DNA of 64,000 bases from Gorillibacterium massiliense (GTDB taxonomy: Bacteria > Bacillota > Bacilli > Paenibacillales > NBRC-103111): the NCBI RefSeq assembly GCF_000455485.1, contig NZ_CBQR020000102.1, positions 186,001 through 250,000 on the forward strand, written 5' to 3'. The first letter of the stretch is position 1, and every line of letters begins with the position of its first letter. Made by a program: the position numbers and the translations under genes. This document shows, in pieces, positions 15,626 to 25,911 of the stretch. A model generated the notes under the pieces. The model was given only the letters and a program-made list of their open reading frames with translations, had not been told where the DNA came from and did no database searches.

Positions 15626-17050
15626 TTATTTAATCACGACGTATTCCAACCCTACCAGCTTGGCGTACGTTACGACTTGATCCGTTGTCAGGTTCAAGGA
15701 AACAACGGTATGGTGGCCGCCGCCGTTCTCGATCCAGGCTTTCACGCCATCTTGGAAGTTCGGCTTCACGGTCCACAAGACGCGAGCTACCGGAAGCTTG
15801 GGAGCCGGAACCGTCGGTTCGAATGCCGAAACCTCGTTGATCAGCAGCTTGTAATGGGTACCGAAGTCAGCCATCGATACGACCACGCCTTCGCCGGCTT
15901 TGCCATCAAATACGAGACGAGCAGGATCTTCGCGGTCGCCAATACCCAGGGGAGACACGAGAACCTTCGGTTTGTTGCTGGCCAAGCAGGGATCTACCTC
16001 AAGCATGTGGGATTGCAGGATCGATTCTTGACCTTGAGCCAGTTCATAGGTGTAATCTTCCATGAAGCCGGTGTTTTGGTTGTGGCTCATAACTTTCAAC
16101 AAACGATCGAGAGCGGCCGTTTTCCAGTCGCCTTCGCCGGCGAAGCCGTAGCCTTGCGCCATCAAACGTTGAACGGCAAGACCCGGAAGCTGCTTCATCC
16201 CGTGCAAATCTTCGAAGTTCGTCGTGAAGGCATTGTAGCCGCCATTGTCCAGGAAGCGCTTGATGGCGATTTCGTAGCTGGCTTGCACTTTCACGCTGGC
16301 TTCCCAAGCTTCCTTGCTGTACGTGCCGTAGTCAAAATCATAAAGCTCTGCGTATTCCGCGAACAGAGCATCAATTTCATCAGCCGTAACGGCATTCACG
16401 TATTGAACAAGATCGCCAATGCCATAGTAGTCGACAGTCCAGCCAAATTGAATTTGGGCTTCGACTTTATCGCCTTCCGTAACGCCAACCTTGCGCATGT
16501 TGTCACCGAAACGGGCTACCTTGATGTTGAAGCTTTCGTTATAAGCAACGGCTACGTCCATCCACTCGGCAATTTGCTTTTGAACTTCAGGACGCTCCCA
16601 GTAGCCGACGACCACTTTGTTTTGCTTTTTCAAACGGGCATTGATAAAGCCATATTCACGGTCGCCGTGTGCAGCTTGGTTCAGGTTCATGAAGTCCATG
16701 TCGATCGTAGCCCACGGAATGCTCTCGTTATATTGCGTGGCCAAGTGCAGCAAAGGCTTTTGCAGCAGTTTGGTGCCGCGAATCCACATTTTTGCTGGGG
16801 AGAAAGTGTGCATCCAGGTGATGACGCCGGCTACCTCGTCGCGGTAGTTGACTTCCTTCATGATGGAGGTGATTTTGTCCGCGGTGACCGCCAAATCTTG
16901 CAAAACAAGAGGGTATGGCAGAACGCCGCTCTGATTCAAGGCATCGGTCATAGCTTGAGCGTGGGCTTTTACTTCCGCCAACGCTTCTTCCCCATAGAGA
17001 TGCTGCGATCCTACGACAAACCAGAATTCTTTAGCGCTTACTGTTGTCAT
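15626..17050 (-). CDS. araA: L-arabinose isomerase
   Basis: Converts L-arabinose to L-ribulose in the cytoplasm. At 474 residues it matches the family length (about 475-500). It opens with [17 protein letters not shown] and contains the conserved [15 protein letters not shown] segment. The metal and catalytic set is visible: Glu in TTNFEDLHG (about 303), Glu in [10 protein letters not shown] (about 329), His in QSHMLEVDP (about 348) and His in GGHHTVVS (about 446). The start at 17050 is supported by GGGAAGAGGTTGACTATC; the longer in-frame start at 17134 lacks such a site. It is the last gene of araB-araD-araA, 92 bp after araD, and ends at a strong terminator. Confidence 0.97.
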   Translation of the reverse strand: MTTVSAKEFWFVVGSQHLYGEEALAEVKAHAQAMTDALNQSGVLPYPLVLQDLAVTADKITSIMKEVNYRDEVAGVITWMHTFSPAKMWIRGTKLLQKPLLHLATQYNESIPWATIDMDFMNLNQAAHGDREYGFINARLKKQNKVVVGYWERPEVQKQIAEWMDVAVAYNESFNIKVARFGDNMRKVGVTEGDKVEAQIQFGWTVDYYGIGDLVQYVNAVTADEIDALFAEYAELYDFDYGTYSKEAWEASVKVQASYEIAIKRFLDNGGYNAFTTNFEDLHGMKQLPGLAVQRLMAQGYGFAGEGDWKTAALDRLLKVMSHNQNTGFMEDYTYELAQGQESILQSHMLEVDPCLASNKPKVLVSPLGIGDREDPARLVFDGKAGEGVVVSMADFGTHYKLLINEVSAFEPTVPAPKLPVARVLWTVKPNFQDGVKAWIENGGGHHTVVSLNLTTDQVVTYAKLVGLEYVVIK

Positions 17051-17142
17051 GATAGTCAACCTCTTCCCGTTAGTTTTTAAATAGATGGAACGAAAGATCG
17101 TAAGGAATCCATCCCTTTCTTTCGTTCCATTCACTTGGTGGA

Positions 17143-17838
17143 TTACTTTTGCCCGTAGTAGGCGTCTTTCCCGTGCTTCCGCAAATAGTGTTTATCCAAA
17201 ATACGCTGCGGCAATTCCTCGGCAAAATGGTTCAAGGACCGGGCGAACAAGTTCGTCTTGCACACTTCCTCCAGCACGACGCTGTTCATGACGGCATACT
17301 TCGCATCCTTGCCCCAAGTGAACGGAGCATGGCCTTTCAGCAGAACGCCGGGAACTGCCATCACATCCAGACCTCGCTGTTCAAAGGTTTCGATGATGAC
17401 ACGGCCAGTCTCCGCTTCATAGCCCCGGTCGATTTCTTCCTGCGTCAAAAATCTGGCACAAGGAACGGAACCATAGAAGGTGTCAGCATGGGTCGTTCCC
17501 ATAACCGGAACATCAAGGCCGGCTTGTGCCCAAGTCGTTGCCCAAGTCGAGTGCGTATGCACGATGCCGCCGATTTCCTTGTAATGCTTGTAAAGCACGG
17601 CGTGGGTCGGCGTATCGGAGGAAGGCCGAAGCTCTCCTTCCACGACATTGCCGTCGAAGTCGACGACTACCATGTCGCTTGGCTTCATTTTGTCATAGCT
17701 GACGCCACTCGGTTTAATAACGAACAAGCCGCTTTCCCGGTCAACTGCACTTACATTGCCCCAGGTGTATTTCACGAGCCCGTGTTTCGGCAGGTCCAGA
17801 TTAGCCTCGTATACCTCTTCCTTCAATTTCTCCAGCAT
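17143..17838 (-). CDS. araD: L-ribulose-5-phosphate 4-epimerase
   Basis: A class II aldolase-fold zinc enzyme of 231 residues that converts L-ribulose 5-phosphate to D-xylulose 5-phosphate. The zinc-binding [14 protein letters not shown] (about 94-108) and the distal His in [11 protein letters not shown] (about 170) are present, as are the phosphate-binding GNVSAVDRE and KPSGVSYD. It starts 1 bp after the araB stop, with GGGAGGG as ribosome-binding site, so it is tightly coupled to araB. Confidence 0.97.
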   Translation of the reverse strand: MLEKLKEEVYEANLDLPKHGLVKYTWGNVSAVDRESGLFVIKPSGVSYDKMKPSDMVVVDFDGNVVEGELRPSSDTPTHAVLYKHYKEIGGIVHTHSTWATTWAQAGLDVPVMGTTHADTFYGSVPCARFLTQEEIDRGYEAETGRVIIETFEQRGLDVMAVPGVLLKGHAPFTWGKDAKYAVMNSVVLEEVCKTNLFARSLNHFAEELPQRILDKHYLRKHGKDAYYGQK

Positions 17839-17839
17839 G

Positions 17840-19453
17840 TTATTCCCTCCCGTTCTCCACTAGATGATCGACAGCTGCCTGCTCAATCGCCAGACCCTTG
17901 GTGTACCTCTCCATAAAGAGTTCAAAGCCTTTTACGTCCGTGCCGTCCGGATAAATTTCTTGCCCTTCCGTATCCTTAAAGACTTTGCCCGCGAGGAAAT
18001 CGTCCAACTTTTCTCCTTGATCCTTGTTAACCATATAGGAAGCCAAGATGGCCATCCCCCATGCCCCGCCCTCTCCGGCTGTTGCCATAACGGATACCGG
18101 AACATCCAGGGCAGCCGCCAACATTTTTTGCCCGACAAGAGGGGTTTTGAATAACCCGCCGTGAGCCAAAATGCTGTCGATTGCGACGTTTTCTTTTTTG
18201 GTCAAAATGTCCATGCCAATCTTCAAAGCGCCGAAGGCGGTAAAAAGATGCACTCGCATGAAGTTGGCCAGGTTGAACCGGCTCTCGGGCGAGCGGACGA
18301 AAAGCGGCCGGCCTTTTTCCATACCGGTAATATTTTCACCCGAAAAGTACCCGTAGCTCAGCAAACCGCCGCCATCGGGGTCCGCCTCCAACGCTTTTTT
18401 GAACATCACGCTGAACAATTGGCCGGAATCCACTTTTTGCCCCATGGCCTCATAAAATTCACGGAATAATCCCATCCAGGCATTGATGTCGCTGGAGCAG
18501 TTATTGGCATGAACCATGCCCACCGGGCTCCCGTCCGGGGTAGTGACCATATCGATTTCCGGATACAAGGCCGAAAGCTCTTTTTCCAGGACGATCATGG
18601 CAAAAACCGAAGTTCCTACGGAGATGTTGCCGGTCCGTTTTCTCACACTATTGGTCGCGACCATGCCGGTTCCGGCATCGCCCTCGGGAGGACAAAGCGG
18701 AATACCAGGCTGCAGGTTTCCGGATGGATCTAAAATTTTGGCTCCGGCTTCAGTTAATACCCCTGCCTGTTCGCCTGCGGTATAGACCTTCGGAAGAATA
18801 GCTTTCAACTTCCAAGGGTAGCCTTTGGTTGCATTGTGTTCATCAAATTGCTTGACCATTGCTTCATTGTAATCTTGTGCCGCTTCATCGATCGGAAACA
18901 TACCCGAAGCATCGCCGATGCCAATGGCCTTATTGCCGGTGAGTAGCCAGTGAATATACCCAGCCAAAGTGGTAATGAATTCAATGTGCGGCACATGCTT
19001 TTCTTCATTCAAAATCGCTTGATACAGATGGGCAATGCTCCACCGTTCCGGGATGTTGAACTGAAATTTATCCGTTAATTCTTTCGCTGCCGCGCCGGTC
19101 GTTGCATTTCGCCAAGTCCGGAACGGAACCAGCAGTTCGCCCGTTTTGTCAAATGCCATGTATCCGTGCATCATCGCCGAAAATCCAATCGAACCGACTG
19201 TTCGAATGGTGACTCCGTATTTTTGCTCAACCTCTTGCTTCATTTCGCTATAAGCTTCTTGAAGCCCCTTGAGGATATCCGCCAGGTTGTACGTCCAATA
19301 CCCGTCGACCAAGAGGTTCTCCCACTCATAGCTTCCGGATGCGATGGTCTCAAAACGACGATCAATCAGCACCGCTTTGATACGTGTGGATCCAAATTCG
19401 ATTCCGAGCGTTGTTTCCCCCCCGGTAATCGCTTGTTTCAAGCTCTGATCCAT
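17840..19453 (-). CDS. araB: L-ribulokinase, FGGY family
   Basis: Phosphorylates L-ribulose with ATP. A FGGY-family kinase of 537 residues: [15 protein letters not shown] is the N-terminal phosphate-1 loop, [13 protein letters not shown] the sugar-binding strand, and [13 protein letters not shown] with [12 protein letters not shown] the phosphate-2 region. [15 protein letters not shown] is the adenosine loop. The pathway position next to araD and araA, not sequence alone, identifies the substrate, because this subgroup is often named xylulokinase-like. GAGGGGAG lies 10 bp before ATG 19453; a GTG two codons earlier (19459) is an equal candidate. It is the first gene of the operon, driven by the AraR-controlled promoter. 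Confidence 0.9.
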   Translation of the reverse strand: MDQSLKQAITGGETTLGIEFGSTRIKAVLIDRRFETIASGSYEWENLLVDGYWTYNLADILKGLQEAYSEMKQEVEQKYGVTIRTVGSIGFSAMMHGYMAFDKTGELLVPFRTWRNATTGAAAKELTDKFQFNIPERWSIAHLYQAILNEEKHVPHIEFITTLAGYIHWLLTGNKAIGIGDASGMFPIDEAAQDYNEAMVKQFDEHNATKGYPWKLKAILPKVYTAGEQAGVLTEAGAKILDPSGNLQPGIPLCPPEGDAGTGMVATNSVRKRTGNISVGTSVFAMIVLEKELSALYPEIDMVTTPDGSPVGMVHANNCSSDINAWMGLFREFYEAMGQKVDSGQLFSVMFKKALEADPDGGGLLSYGYFSGENITGMEKGRPLFVRSPESRFNLANFMRVHLFTAFGALKIGMDILTKKENVAIDSILAHGGLFKTPLVGQKMLAAALDVPVSVMATAGEGGAWGMAILASYMVNKDQGEKLDDFLAGKVFKDTEGQEIYPDGTDVKGFELFMERYTKGLAIEQAAVDHLVENGRE

Positions 19454-19569
19454 GATCACGTTACTCCCCTCTGTGACAACTGTGTTAACGTTTATGCCAA
19501 GAATAAACGGCTGACGCCGTCCATAGGGGACGTGCGACGTTTACCGAAGCGGCATAAGGCTAAGTATAG

Positions 19570-19583
19570 TGAAGGCGCTTTCC
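19570..19583. promoter_or_regulatory. Cre-like site downstream of the araB promoter
   Basis: TGAAGGCGCTTTCC matches the cre palindrome TGAAAGCGCTTTCA at 12 of 14 positions. It lies just downstream of the araB -10, a usual position for CcpA roadblock repression. Confidence 0.5.
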
Positions 19584-19598
19584 CATATTGACAGCCTT

Positions 19599-19627
19599 AG
19601 TATATTTTTTGTTCGTACATTTGTCAA
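19599..19627 (-). promoter_or_regulatory. araB promoter with embedded AraR box
   Basis: Minus strand TTGACA (19622-19627), 17 bp, TATACT (19599-19604). The spacer holds TTGTTCGTACA on the plus strand, the core of the B. subtilis AraR operator. AraR binding would sit between -35 and -10. Confidence 0.85.
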
Positions 19628-19712
19628 CTCGCACTACGAGATATACCTACAAATAATGCGTCGACAAATTCGCTTTTTTTCTTACAAACCTTACTATATG
19701 CAAGTTGGTCGC

Positions 19713-19753
19713 TTGTCATAAGATCATGGTCACGCTAAAATATGTACATACAA
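19713..19753 (+). promoter_or_regulatory. araR promoter with second AraR-like box
   Basis: Plus strand TTGTCA (19713-19718), 17 bp, TAAAAT (19736-19741). It is followed at the start point by ATGTACATACAA (19742-19753), whose complement TTGTATGTACAT matches the AraR core at 10 of 12. This suggests autoregulation. Confidence 0.65.
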
Positions 19754-19807
19754 CTATTAAGTATTTGTAAAGTAGTACTCGAACAGCCGCGAAAGAAGTG
19801 AGTATAG

Positions 19808-20896
19808 ATGAAGCCAAAGTATCAGATCATTCTTGAGGATATCAAAAGCGACATCCTGTCGGGAGCCTACGGCGTAGGCGAACAAATCCCAACGGAGTTG
19901 GCCTTGCAGATCAAATACAGCGTGAGCCGGCAGACGGTTCGAAAAGCCATTTTGGATCTGTCCAAGGAGGGCTTCTTAAGAAGCGAAAAAGGCTCCGGCA
20001 TCTATGTCAGCAATCAATACCGGGCCAAAGCCGGCGGAAATGCCAACAAACGAACCATCGGCGTCATCACGACCTACATCTCGGATTACATCTTCCCGTC
20101 CATTATCCGTGGAATCGAAAGCAGGTTAAACGAAGATAATTATTCGCTGCTCTTGGCCAGCACCAATAATGATGTCGCCCAGGAAAAAAAGGCACTGGAA
20201 ATGATGCTCTCTTTCGGTGTGGACGGCTTGATCATTGAACCAACGAAAAGCAACCTCTATAACCCCAACATCGCGTATTATCTGTCGTTCAAGGAACAGG
20301 ATGTCCCGCTCATCATGATCAATGCGTATTATGAAGAATTGGAGGTCCCTTATCTTTGTCTCGATGACGTAAAGTCCAGCTATCTGGCGACCAAAGAACT
20401 GATCTCGAAAGGACATACCCAAATCGGGATCATTGCCAAAATGGACGATTTACAAGGAAAATACCGCATGAAAGGTTTTATCAAAGCCCTTGGAGAAGCC
20501 AAATTGCGGTTTCAGCCGGAGCACGTGCTTTCCTTCGACACCGAATCGAAAATGAACCTATCCGCCAACATCAAGCAGTTCCTAAGTGAAAACAAAGACC
20601 AGTTGACGGCCATTGTCTGCTACAACGATGAGGTAGGGCTGGAAGTGGTAAATGTATGCAGACAACTTGAGCTGTCCGTTCCGGAAGACTTATCGATCAT
20701 CGGACAGGACAATTCGTATATTGCCAAAAACGCCAACATCAAATTAACGACATTGACTCATCCCCAAGAACAAATGGGACGCGATGCAGCCGAATGGGTT
20801 ATTAAGAAGCTGCAAGGGAAAAAGGACTTGCCCAATAGCACCTATTATCAGCCAGTGTTGATTGAAGGGGAAACGGTGAAGGCAATAATAGGCTAA
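19808..20896 (+). CDS. araR: Arabinose repressor AraR (GntR-type HTH with LacI-type sensor)
   Basis: A 362-residue chimeric repressor. An N-terminal GntR winged helix (about 1-70: LEDIKSDILSGAYGVGEQIPTE, YSVSRQTVRKAILDL, GSGIYVS) is joined to a periplasmic-binding/LacI-type ligand domain (about 80-360: RTIGVITTYISDYIFPSIIRG, TAIVCYNDEVGLEV, LTTLTHPQEQMGRDAAEWV). This architecture, its length and the divergent araBDA neighbour identify AraR. It should bind the two AraR boxes in the intergenic region and be released by L-arabinose. Confidence 0.95.
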   Translation: MKPKYQIILEDIKSDILSGAYGVGEQIPTELALQIKYSVSRQTVRKAILDLSKEGFLRSEKGSGIYVSNQYRAKAGGNANKRTIGVITTYISDYIFPSIIRGIESRLNEDNYSLLLASTNNDVAQEKKALEMMLSFGVDGLIIEPTKSNLYNPNIAYYLSFKEQDVPLIMINAYYEELEVPYLCLDDVKSSYLATKELISKGHTQIGIIAKMDDLQGKYRMKGFIKALGEAKLRFQPEHVLSFDTESKMNLSANIKQFLSENKDQLTAIVCYNDEVGLEVVNVCRQLELSVPEDLSIIGQDNSYIAKNANIKLTTLTHPQEQMGRDAAEWVIKKLQGKKDLPNSTYYQPVLIEGETVKAIIG

Positions 20897-20937
20897 TCGC
20901 TCTAAGTAGAAACTATGGCAAATGCATCGCGTGAAAA

Positions 20938-20981
20938 AGCCCTCCACTCCATGATCCGCTTGGATCAGAAGTGAAGGGCTT
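20938..20981 (-). terminator. Terminator of the opp/GH113 operon, possibly shared with araR
   Basis: On the minus strand the stem AAGCCCTTCACT / AGTGGAGGGCTT is followed by TTTTTC. It lies between the convergent araR and GH113-like genes. The plus-strand side has only a weak T run. Confidence 0.8.
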
Positions 20982-21004
20982 GCTTACGTTGCATCAGCTT
21001 GCTT

Positions 21005-21967
21005 TTACCGTGCCTTCGCGTACCAATCCTTCAGCACAACTTCCGCCTGTTTGCCATAGATGTCGAAGCCCGTATTGATCTTGGCTTCCTCAAGAGGGTA
21101 CAGCTTAACGCTCCAATCCCACCAGAAGAATCCCGCAAACCAGGGCTCTTCCCAAAATGCCTTGATGACTGAGCTGTAAAAATTGGCCTGCTCCTGCTCG
21201 CTAACCGGCAATTCCGTATGCGTGAAATCATAGGGCATCATCGCGCAGCCCAATGCGCTTCGGCAGCCAATCTCCATGAATACAATCGGCTTGCCGAATC
21301 GGGCGTGCAGCCGCGCTAGCTTTTCCCTGACAGGCAGCCAATTATGGATCATCACTTCCTCACTGTCGCCGGGCTGATTGGCTACCTGATAATAGGCGCT
21401 GATACCGATGACGTCCACTTGATCGAACCAGGCTATGTTCTCTTCCGAACCGTGATTCGCGTTATACGTAAGCGGACCGCTATATAACTTCCGGACTCGC
21501 TCGATCAGTTCGAGCCAGTGCTCGGTCTTCTTTTCCGTGGAGATCATCTCGCAGCCGATGCAAAACATTTCGCAGCCCAGTTCCTCTGCCAATTCGGCAT
21601 AGTGGCACAAGAAGTTCTCGTATGAGTGGAACCAAGCGGACCAATACGGCTCGGCCATTGCATCCTTCGGGAACCCGATATGCGCCCGCCAGATACCGTC
21701 AGCCGAATTGACCACAGGCTTCAAACACACCTTCAGTCCCAGCTCATGAGCTTGTCTCACCGCATGTTCGATATCGCGGTCGGTCATCGTAACGCCGTAA
21801 TCAAATGAAATCACAGTGGAATTAACATTTGGTTGAAGCGTATAAAAGGCCAGGGCGATCCACTCGCTGCCCGTATCCTTCAACTTTTGCAGCGAATCCA
21901 GCGCGTAAGGCTGGCGGTACGTGCCGCGAGTGGTGTTCCAGCCGTAAGTCATCCCTTTAATGAACAA
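21005..21967 (-). CDS. Glycoside hydrolase, GH113-like (beta-mannanase/mannosidase type)
   Basis: A cytoplasmic TIM-barrel glycosidase of 320 residues without a signal peptide. KGMTYGWNTTRGTYR at the N-terminus, the acid/base Glu in FCIGCEMIST (about 141) and the nucleophile Glu in IVFMEIGCRSALG (about 229) are consistent with clan GH-A and with GH113 beta-mannan-active enzymes. The family call is from recalled motifs. The start is a TTG at 21967 after a GAGGGTGGGG stretch; an ATG at 21952 is an alternative. It is the last gene of the Opp-type transporter operon, 33 bp after the second ATPase. It probably hydrolyses an imported oligosaccharide. Confidence 0.7.
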   Translation of the reverse strand: MFIKGMTYGWNTTRGTYRQPYALDSLQKLKDTGSEWIALAFYTLQPNVNSTVISFDYGVTMTDRDIEHAVRQAHELGLKVCLKPVVNSADGIWRAHIGFPKDAMAEPYWSAWFHSYENFLCHYAELAEELGCEMFCIGCEMISTEKKTEHWLELIERVRKLYSGPLTYNANHGSEENIAWFDQVDVIGISAYYQVANQPGDSEEVMIHNWLPVREKLARLHARFGKPIVFMEIGCRSALGCAMMPYDFTHTELPVSEQEQANFYSSVIKAFWEEPWFAGFFWWDWSVKLYPLEEAKINTGFDIYGKQAEVVLKDWYAKAR

Positions 21968-22000
21968 ATCCCCACCCTCTCTCCGTGCCGTTTAGCCTTG

Positions 22001-22957
22001 CTACTTAACCAAATGGCAAGCCGCAAAATGGCTTTCCGATACTTCCTTCCGTCCCGGTTTCACCGATTTGCATTCATCCGTTGCATAAGCGCAGCGCGGA
22101 TGGAAAGTGCACCCGTTTGGAGGATTAAGCGGCGATGGCACCTCGCCTTGAATGAATAATAACTCCTGCTTATTCTCCATACGATCCGGAACCTTTAAAA
22201 TCGATTGGAGCAATACCTGCGTGTACGGATGCATCGGTTTATGGAACAATTCATCCGCCGGAGCTTGTTCCACCACTTCGCCCAAATAAAGAACGGCGAT
22301 TTCATCGCTCAAATATTCGACCACCGCTAAGTTGTGCGAAATAAAAATATACGTCAGGTTAAACTCCTTCTGCAGATCGAGCAGCAGTTGAATAATTTGC
22401 ACCTGAATCGATACGTCCAAAGCAGAAACCGGTTCATCGCAAATAATCAGCTTCGGGTTTAGCGATAAAGCTCTGGCGATTCCTACCCGCTGCAATTGCC
22501 CGCCGGACAATTCATGGGGATAGGCATATTTGACTTCATCCGGCAGTCCTACGCGTTTCAGCAATTCGCTTACCCGTTCTTGCCGGCTTGCTTTTGTGCC
22601 GATCTTGTGGATCGCCATGGCATCCTCAATGGCATCCCCCACTGTCATTCTGGGGTTCAAACTCGCGCTGGGGTCCTGGAAAATGATTTGCATATCTCTG
22701 CGCAGAGGACGCAGAGCTTTTTTCCTAACCTTGGAGATATTCGTCCCGTCAAACGTAATCTTGCCCTTATCTGAATCCAGCAAACGCAAAACCAAGCGTC
22801 CTAACGTCGACTTTCCCGAACCGCTTTCACCCACAAGACCCAGCGTTTTTCCCGCCTCCAAGGTAAAGGAAACGTTCTCGATGGCATGCAGCTTTTTACC
22901 TTGAACGCGAAAAATCTTCGATATATTTTCAACTTCCAGCAATACGTTATTTGGCAA
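22001..22957 (-). CDS. Opp/Dpp-type ABC transporter ATPase (OppF-like)
   Basis: An ATPase of 318 residues: Walker [10 protein letters not shown] near 45, signature LSGGQLQRVGIARAL, Walker B LIICDEPVSALD, and the C-terminal oligopeptide/dipeptide extension with PPNGCTFHPRCAYATDECK. Four cysteines in this tail fit the 4Fe-4S cluster known in some Opp/Dpp ATPases. The TTG start at 22957 follows GAGGAGG within the 3' end of the preceding ATPase gene (11-bp overlap). A longer in-frame start at 23071 would overlap far into that gene. It pairs with the OppD-like subunit to power the OppBC channel. Confidence 0.9.
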   Translation of the reverse strand: MPNNVLLEVENISKIFRVQGKKLHAIENVSFTLEAGKTLGLVGESGSGKSTLGRLVLRLLDSDKGKITFDGTNISKVRKKALRPLRRDMQIIFQDPSASLNPRMTVGDAIEDAMAIHKIGTKASRQERVSELLKRVGLPDEVKYAYPHELSGGQLQRVGIARALSLNPKLIICDEPVSALDVSIQVQIIQLLLDLQKEFNLTYIFISHNLAVVEYLSDEIAVLYLGEVVEQAPADELFHKPMHPYTQVLLQSILKVPDRMENKQELLFIQGEVPSPLNPPNGCTFHPRCAYATDECKSVKPGRKEVSESHFAACHLVK

Positions 22958-23933
22958 GGGAAACGACCTCCTCGGCATGATGGCAGGCGATTTGATGATC
23001 TCCGCCAAATGCGCGAAGCTTGGGCAATTCACGGAGACAACGCTCGGTCGCGAATGAACAACGGGGCGCAAAGGAACAGCTTGTTGGTATCTCCGTGAGC
23101 GATTTGGAGACCCCTGGAATCGGCATGATCTCTTTGCCGCGCTGACCGACTTCGATGATCGAGCGTTTTAACCCGATGGAATAGGGGTGAGCCGTCTCCC
23201 GGATGAATTGCTCGGTTTTGGCCACCTCCATGATTTGGCCCCCGTACATGACGATGATTTTATCGCAAAAATTCGTCGCAACCCCAAAGTCGTGGGTTAC
23301 CATGACCACGCTCATCCCGCGTTTGCTGCGCAACTCTTGAAGAAGCGCTAAAATTTGCATTTGCACCGTGACGTCGAGAGCGGTTGTCGGCTCATCGGCA
23401 ATCAAAAGCTGCGGCTCGCAAGCCAGGGCGATAGCAATCATAATGCGCTGGCGCATTCCCCCGGAAAATTCGTGGGGGTAGTTCTTAAACCGCGCCTTCG
23501 GATCCGGAATGCCCATTTCATGCAGCAAATGCAGCGTCCGTTCGAAAGCCTCCTTGCGGCTGACATAATGATGCGTCAGCATCGCCTCCATGATCTGATC
23601 GCCGATGCGCATCACCGGATTCAAGCTCGTCATCGGATCCTGAAAAACAACGCCGATATCGCGGCCGCGGATGTCTTCCAACTGTTTGGGCTTCAGCTTC
23701 AACAGATCTCTTCCCTGGAACATGGCGGTCCCCGCCGTGATTTTGCCATTCTCGCGAAGCAGCCCGATCGAAGACATCAAAGTAACGGACTTGCCAGAGC
23801 CGCTTTCGCCTACGATGCCTAGCGTTTCATTTTCATTTATCGAAAAGCTGACGCCATTGACGGCACAAACTTCATCTTCGTTTCTGGAGAATTTCACTTG
23901 CAGATTATCGATCGCAAGCAACGGTCCGCTCAT
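22947..23933 (-). CDS. Opp/Dpp-type ABC transporter ATPase (OppD-like)
   Basis: An ATPase of 328 residues: Walker [10 protein letters not shown] near 43, LSGG-type signature [15 protein letters not shown], Walker [14 protein letters not shown]-loop VTHDFGV. The C-terminal Cys-containing extension is [19 protein letters not shown]. The ribosome-binding site is GGAGG upstream of 23933, 1 bp after the OppC-like stop. It is the second ATPase subunit of the same transporter. Confidence 0.92.
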   Translation of the reverse strand: MSGPLLAIDNLQVKFSRNEDEVCAVNGVSFSINENETLGIVGESGSGKSVTLMSSIGLLRENGKITAGTAMFQGRDLLKLKPKQLEDIRGRDIGVVFQDPMTSLNPVMRIGDQIMEAMLTHHYVSRKEAFERTLHLLHEMGIPDPKARFKNYPHEFSGGMRQRIMIAIALACEPQLLIADEPTTALDVTVQMQILALLQELRSKRGMSVVMVTHDFGVATNFCDKIIVMYGGQIMEVAKTEQFIRETAHPYSIGLKRSIIEVGQRGKEIMPIPGVSKSLTEIPTSCSFAPRCSFATERCLRELPKLRAFGGDHQIACHHAEEVVSLAK

Positions 23934-23934
23934 G

Positions 23935-24837
23935 TCAATTGCCTCCCTTCGGACTAAACGCTTCCTGGAGACCGTCCGCTACGAAAAGAAAAGAAAGCAA
24001 GGTCATCGCAAAGATACCCGCCGGAAAATAGAGCAACCACGGGAAGCCGAGAATACTATCACTGGCTTGGGCAATCATGTTGCCGAAAGAAGGAATCGGC
24101 GGTTGAAGACCCATACCAAAAATACTCAAGCCCGCGATCTGCGCCAGATCGCCGGGAATCCCGAAAGCAAGGGCAACCCCCATGCTGCCGATGACGTTCG
24201 GCAACATGTACTTTCTCGCAATGTGCATCTGAGAAGCGCCTAAAGCTGTCGCTGCTTCCACCATCTCGCCATTGCGCATGCCAAGGACCAAACTTCGGAT
24301 GAGTCTCGCATAACCTGCCCAACCGGGGATTCCGATGGCCAAGATCAGCGACCAATAACCACGGCCTAACATAACAACCAAGATCAAGGCAAATAAAAAA
24401 CCCGGCAGCGTCATCATGAAATCGACGCCGCGCATAATCACCACGTCCGCGATGCCGCCGCGCAAGCCTGCCCACAGGCCTAAAATAACGCCGATTACAA
24501 AGCTGACCAACGTCGCTCCCAGGGCAATGATCAGCGCACTGCGGACACTGAACAAGATTTGGCTGAACATATCGTGGCCCACATTGTCCGTGCCGAAGAT
24601 ATAATGCCAGGACGGCGCTTGGTTGATCGCCAAGAAATCGCCCATGTGATAGTCATGTGGGGCAACCCACGGCCCAATGATACCGATAATGAAAAAGAGG
24701 ACAACCCAGACCAGACCGATAACGGCAAGACGGTGGTTTTTAAAACGTCTCCAGCCTTGACGAAACGGAGATCGATTTTTATTTTTCTTATCGCTGACGT
24801 TTGCACGAATTGCAGTTGTTGTTGCAGGACTAGCCAA
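23935..24837 (-). CDS. Opp/Dpp-type ABC transporter permease (OppC-like)
   Basis: A 300-residue permease with a cytoplasmic N-terminal OppC_N segment (FRQGWRRFKNHRLAVIGL) and about six membrane helices. The coupling motif lies near 205-240 (EAATALGASQMHIARKYMLPNV). GTDNVGHDMFSQILFSVRSAL is a strong OppC/DppC signature. The start is TTG at 24837 after AGGAGGGGGAG. It forms the channel with the OppB-like protein encoded just upstream in the operon. Confidence 0.92.
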   Translation of the reverse strand: MASPATTTAIRANVSDKKNKNRSPFRQGWRRFKNHRLAVIGLVWVVLFFIIGIIGPWVAPHDYHMGDFLAINQAPSWHYIFGTDNVGHDMFSQILFSVRSALIIALGATLVSFVIGVILGLWAGLRGGIADVVIMRGVDFMMTLPGFLFALILVVMLGRGYWSLILAIGIPGWAGYARLIRSLVLGMRNGEMVEAATALGASQMHIARKYMLPNVIGSMGVALAFGIPGDLAQIAGLSIFGMGLQPPIPSFGNMIAQASDSILGFPWLLYFPAGIFAMTLLSFLFVADGLQEAFSPKGGN

Positions 24838-24875
24838 TGGCTCCCCCTCCTATGCTCTTTGGAACGCAAGGTTGT

Positions 24876-25838
24876 TTATAATTTGACGCGCGGATCAATG
24901 ATGGCATATATGATGTCAACCATTAAATTCATGACCATAATCATGGAGCCCAGCAGGAAAACAGAGGTGATGGCCAGCGGGTAGTCAAAGCTGGTGAACG
25001 CCGTCTGCATTACTTTTCCAAGTCCGGGTATCCCGAATATTTGTTCCACCCAGATCGTTCCCATGACGGTAAACGCAAATTGTGGTCCAATAACGGTAAT
25101 CATCGCTGTCAGGGAGTTTTTGACTCCGTGCTTCAAAACCATCGGCCAATATTTGACTCCCTTGGCTTTAGCCGTGCGGATATAATCCTGCCTCATCGTT
25201 TCAATCAAGCTTCCGCGCATATAGCGGGCCACTACCCCGACGTTCGCGGCGGACAAACAAATGACCGGCAGCACGGCATCCTTCCAGGAGCCCCATCCGG
25301 AAATGGGCAGAATGTCTGGGAAAACGACGCCGAACAGCAGAACCATAATAACAGCAAGAACGAAAGATGGAATCGCCTGACCGGCCAAAGAGACAGAGCT
25401 CAGAGCATAATCGATCCAAGTGTTTCGTTTCAACGCCGCGATCACGCCAAAAGGAACCCCAATGACAACCGAAAGAAAAATGGATCCGAAAGCCAGCTTC
25501 AAGCTGACCGGCAAGGTGTCCTTAAGCTGCGACATAATGGACAGGGATGGGTTCTGCATCGAGTTTCCGAAATTGAAGGTTAATTCATGCCCAACATAAT
25601 TAAAAATCTGATGCCAAAGCGGCTGATTCAGTCCGTACCGGCTTTGGAATTGGTCCATGACTTGTTGATAAAGGATCGGATTTTGGCTTTGCAGCGGAGC
25701 CAGTACCGTAGCCATGACCGTCGTGTGCATGAAGCCGCCCGGCGAATAATACATCAAAATATAGCTGACAGCCATAACCAGGATTAAGGTTATGATGATT
25801 TGAATAATGCGCTTGATAATAAACTTGGTGACAGCCAT
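24876..25838 (-). CDS. Opp/Dpp-type ABC transporter permease (OppB-like)
   Basis: A 320-residue permease that starts with the OppB/DppB N-terminus FIIKRIIQIIITLILVMAVS, then the family segment RYGLNQPLWHQIFNYVGHEL. The coupling region near 220-250 is RTAKAKGVKYWPMVLKHGVKN and is followed by VEQIFGIPGLGKVM. AAAGGAGA before ATG 25838 fixes the start. The N-terminal extracellular loop is long, as in sugar- as well as peptide-transporting members. It is the second gene of the operon, after the binding protein. Confidence 0.92.
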   Translation of the reverse strand: MAVTKFIIKRIIQIIITLILVMAVSYILMYYSPGGFMHTTVMATVLAPLQSQNPILYQQVMDQFQSRYGLNQPLWHQIFNYVGHELTFNFGNSMQNPSLSIMSQLKDTLPVSLKLAFGSIFLSVVIGVPFGVIAALKRNTWIDYALSSVSLAGQAIPSFVLAVIMVLLFGVVFPDILPISGWGSWKDAVLPVICLSAANVGVVARYMRGSLIETMRQDYIRTAKAKGVKYWPMVLKHGVKNSLTAMITVIGPQFAFTVMGTIWVEQIFGIPGLGKVMQTAFTSFDYPLAITSVFLLGSMIMVMNLMVDIIYAIIDPRVKL

Positions 25839-25911
25839 ATCCCAGTCTCCTTTACCAATCATAGGGGGGCACCCAAATCGGTGCCCCTGAATGATCGTTA
25901 TTCGATTGCGC

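Noticed and set aside
15677-17080. 467-codon open frame antisense to araA
   Set aside because: It is the shadow of the well-supported araA frame; it has no ribosome-binding site and no recognisable motif.
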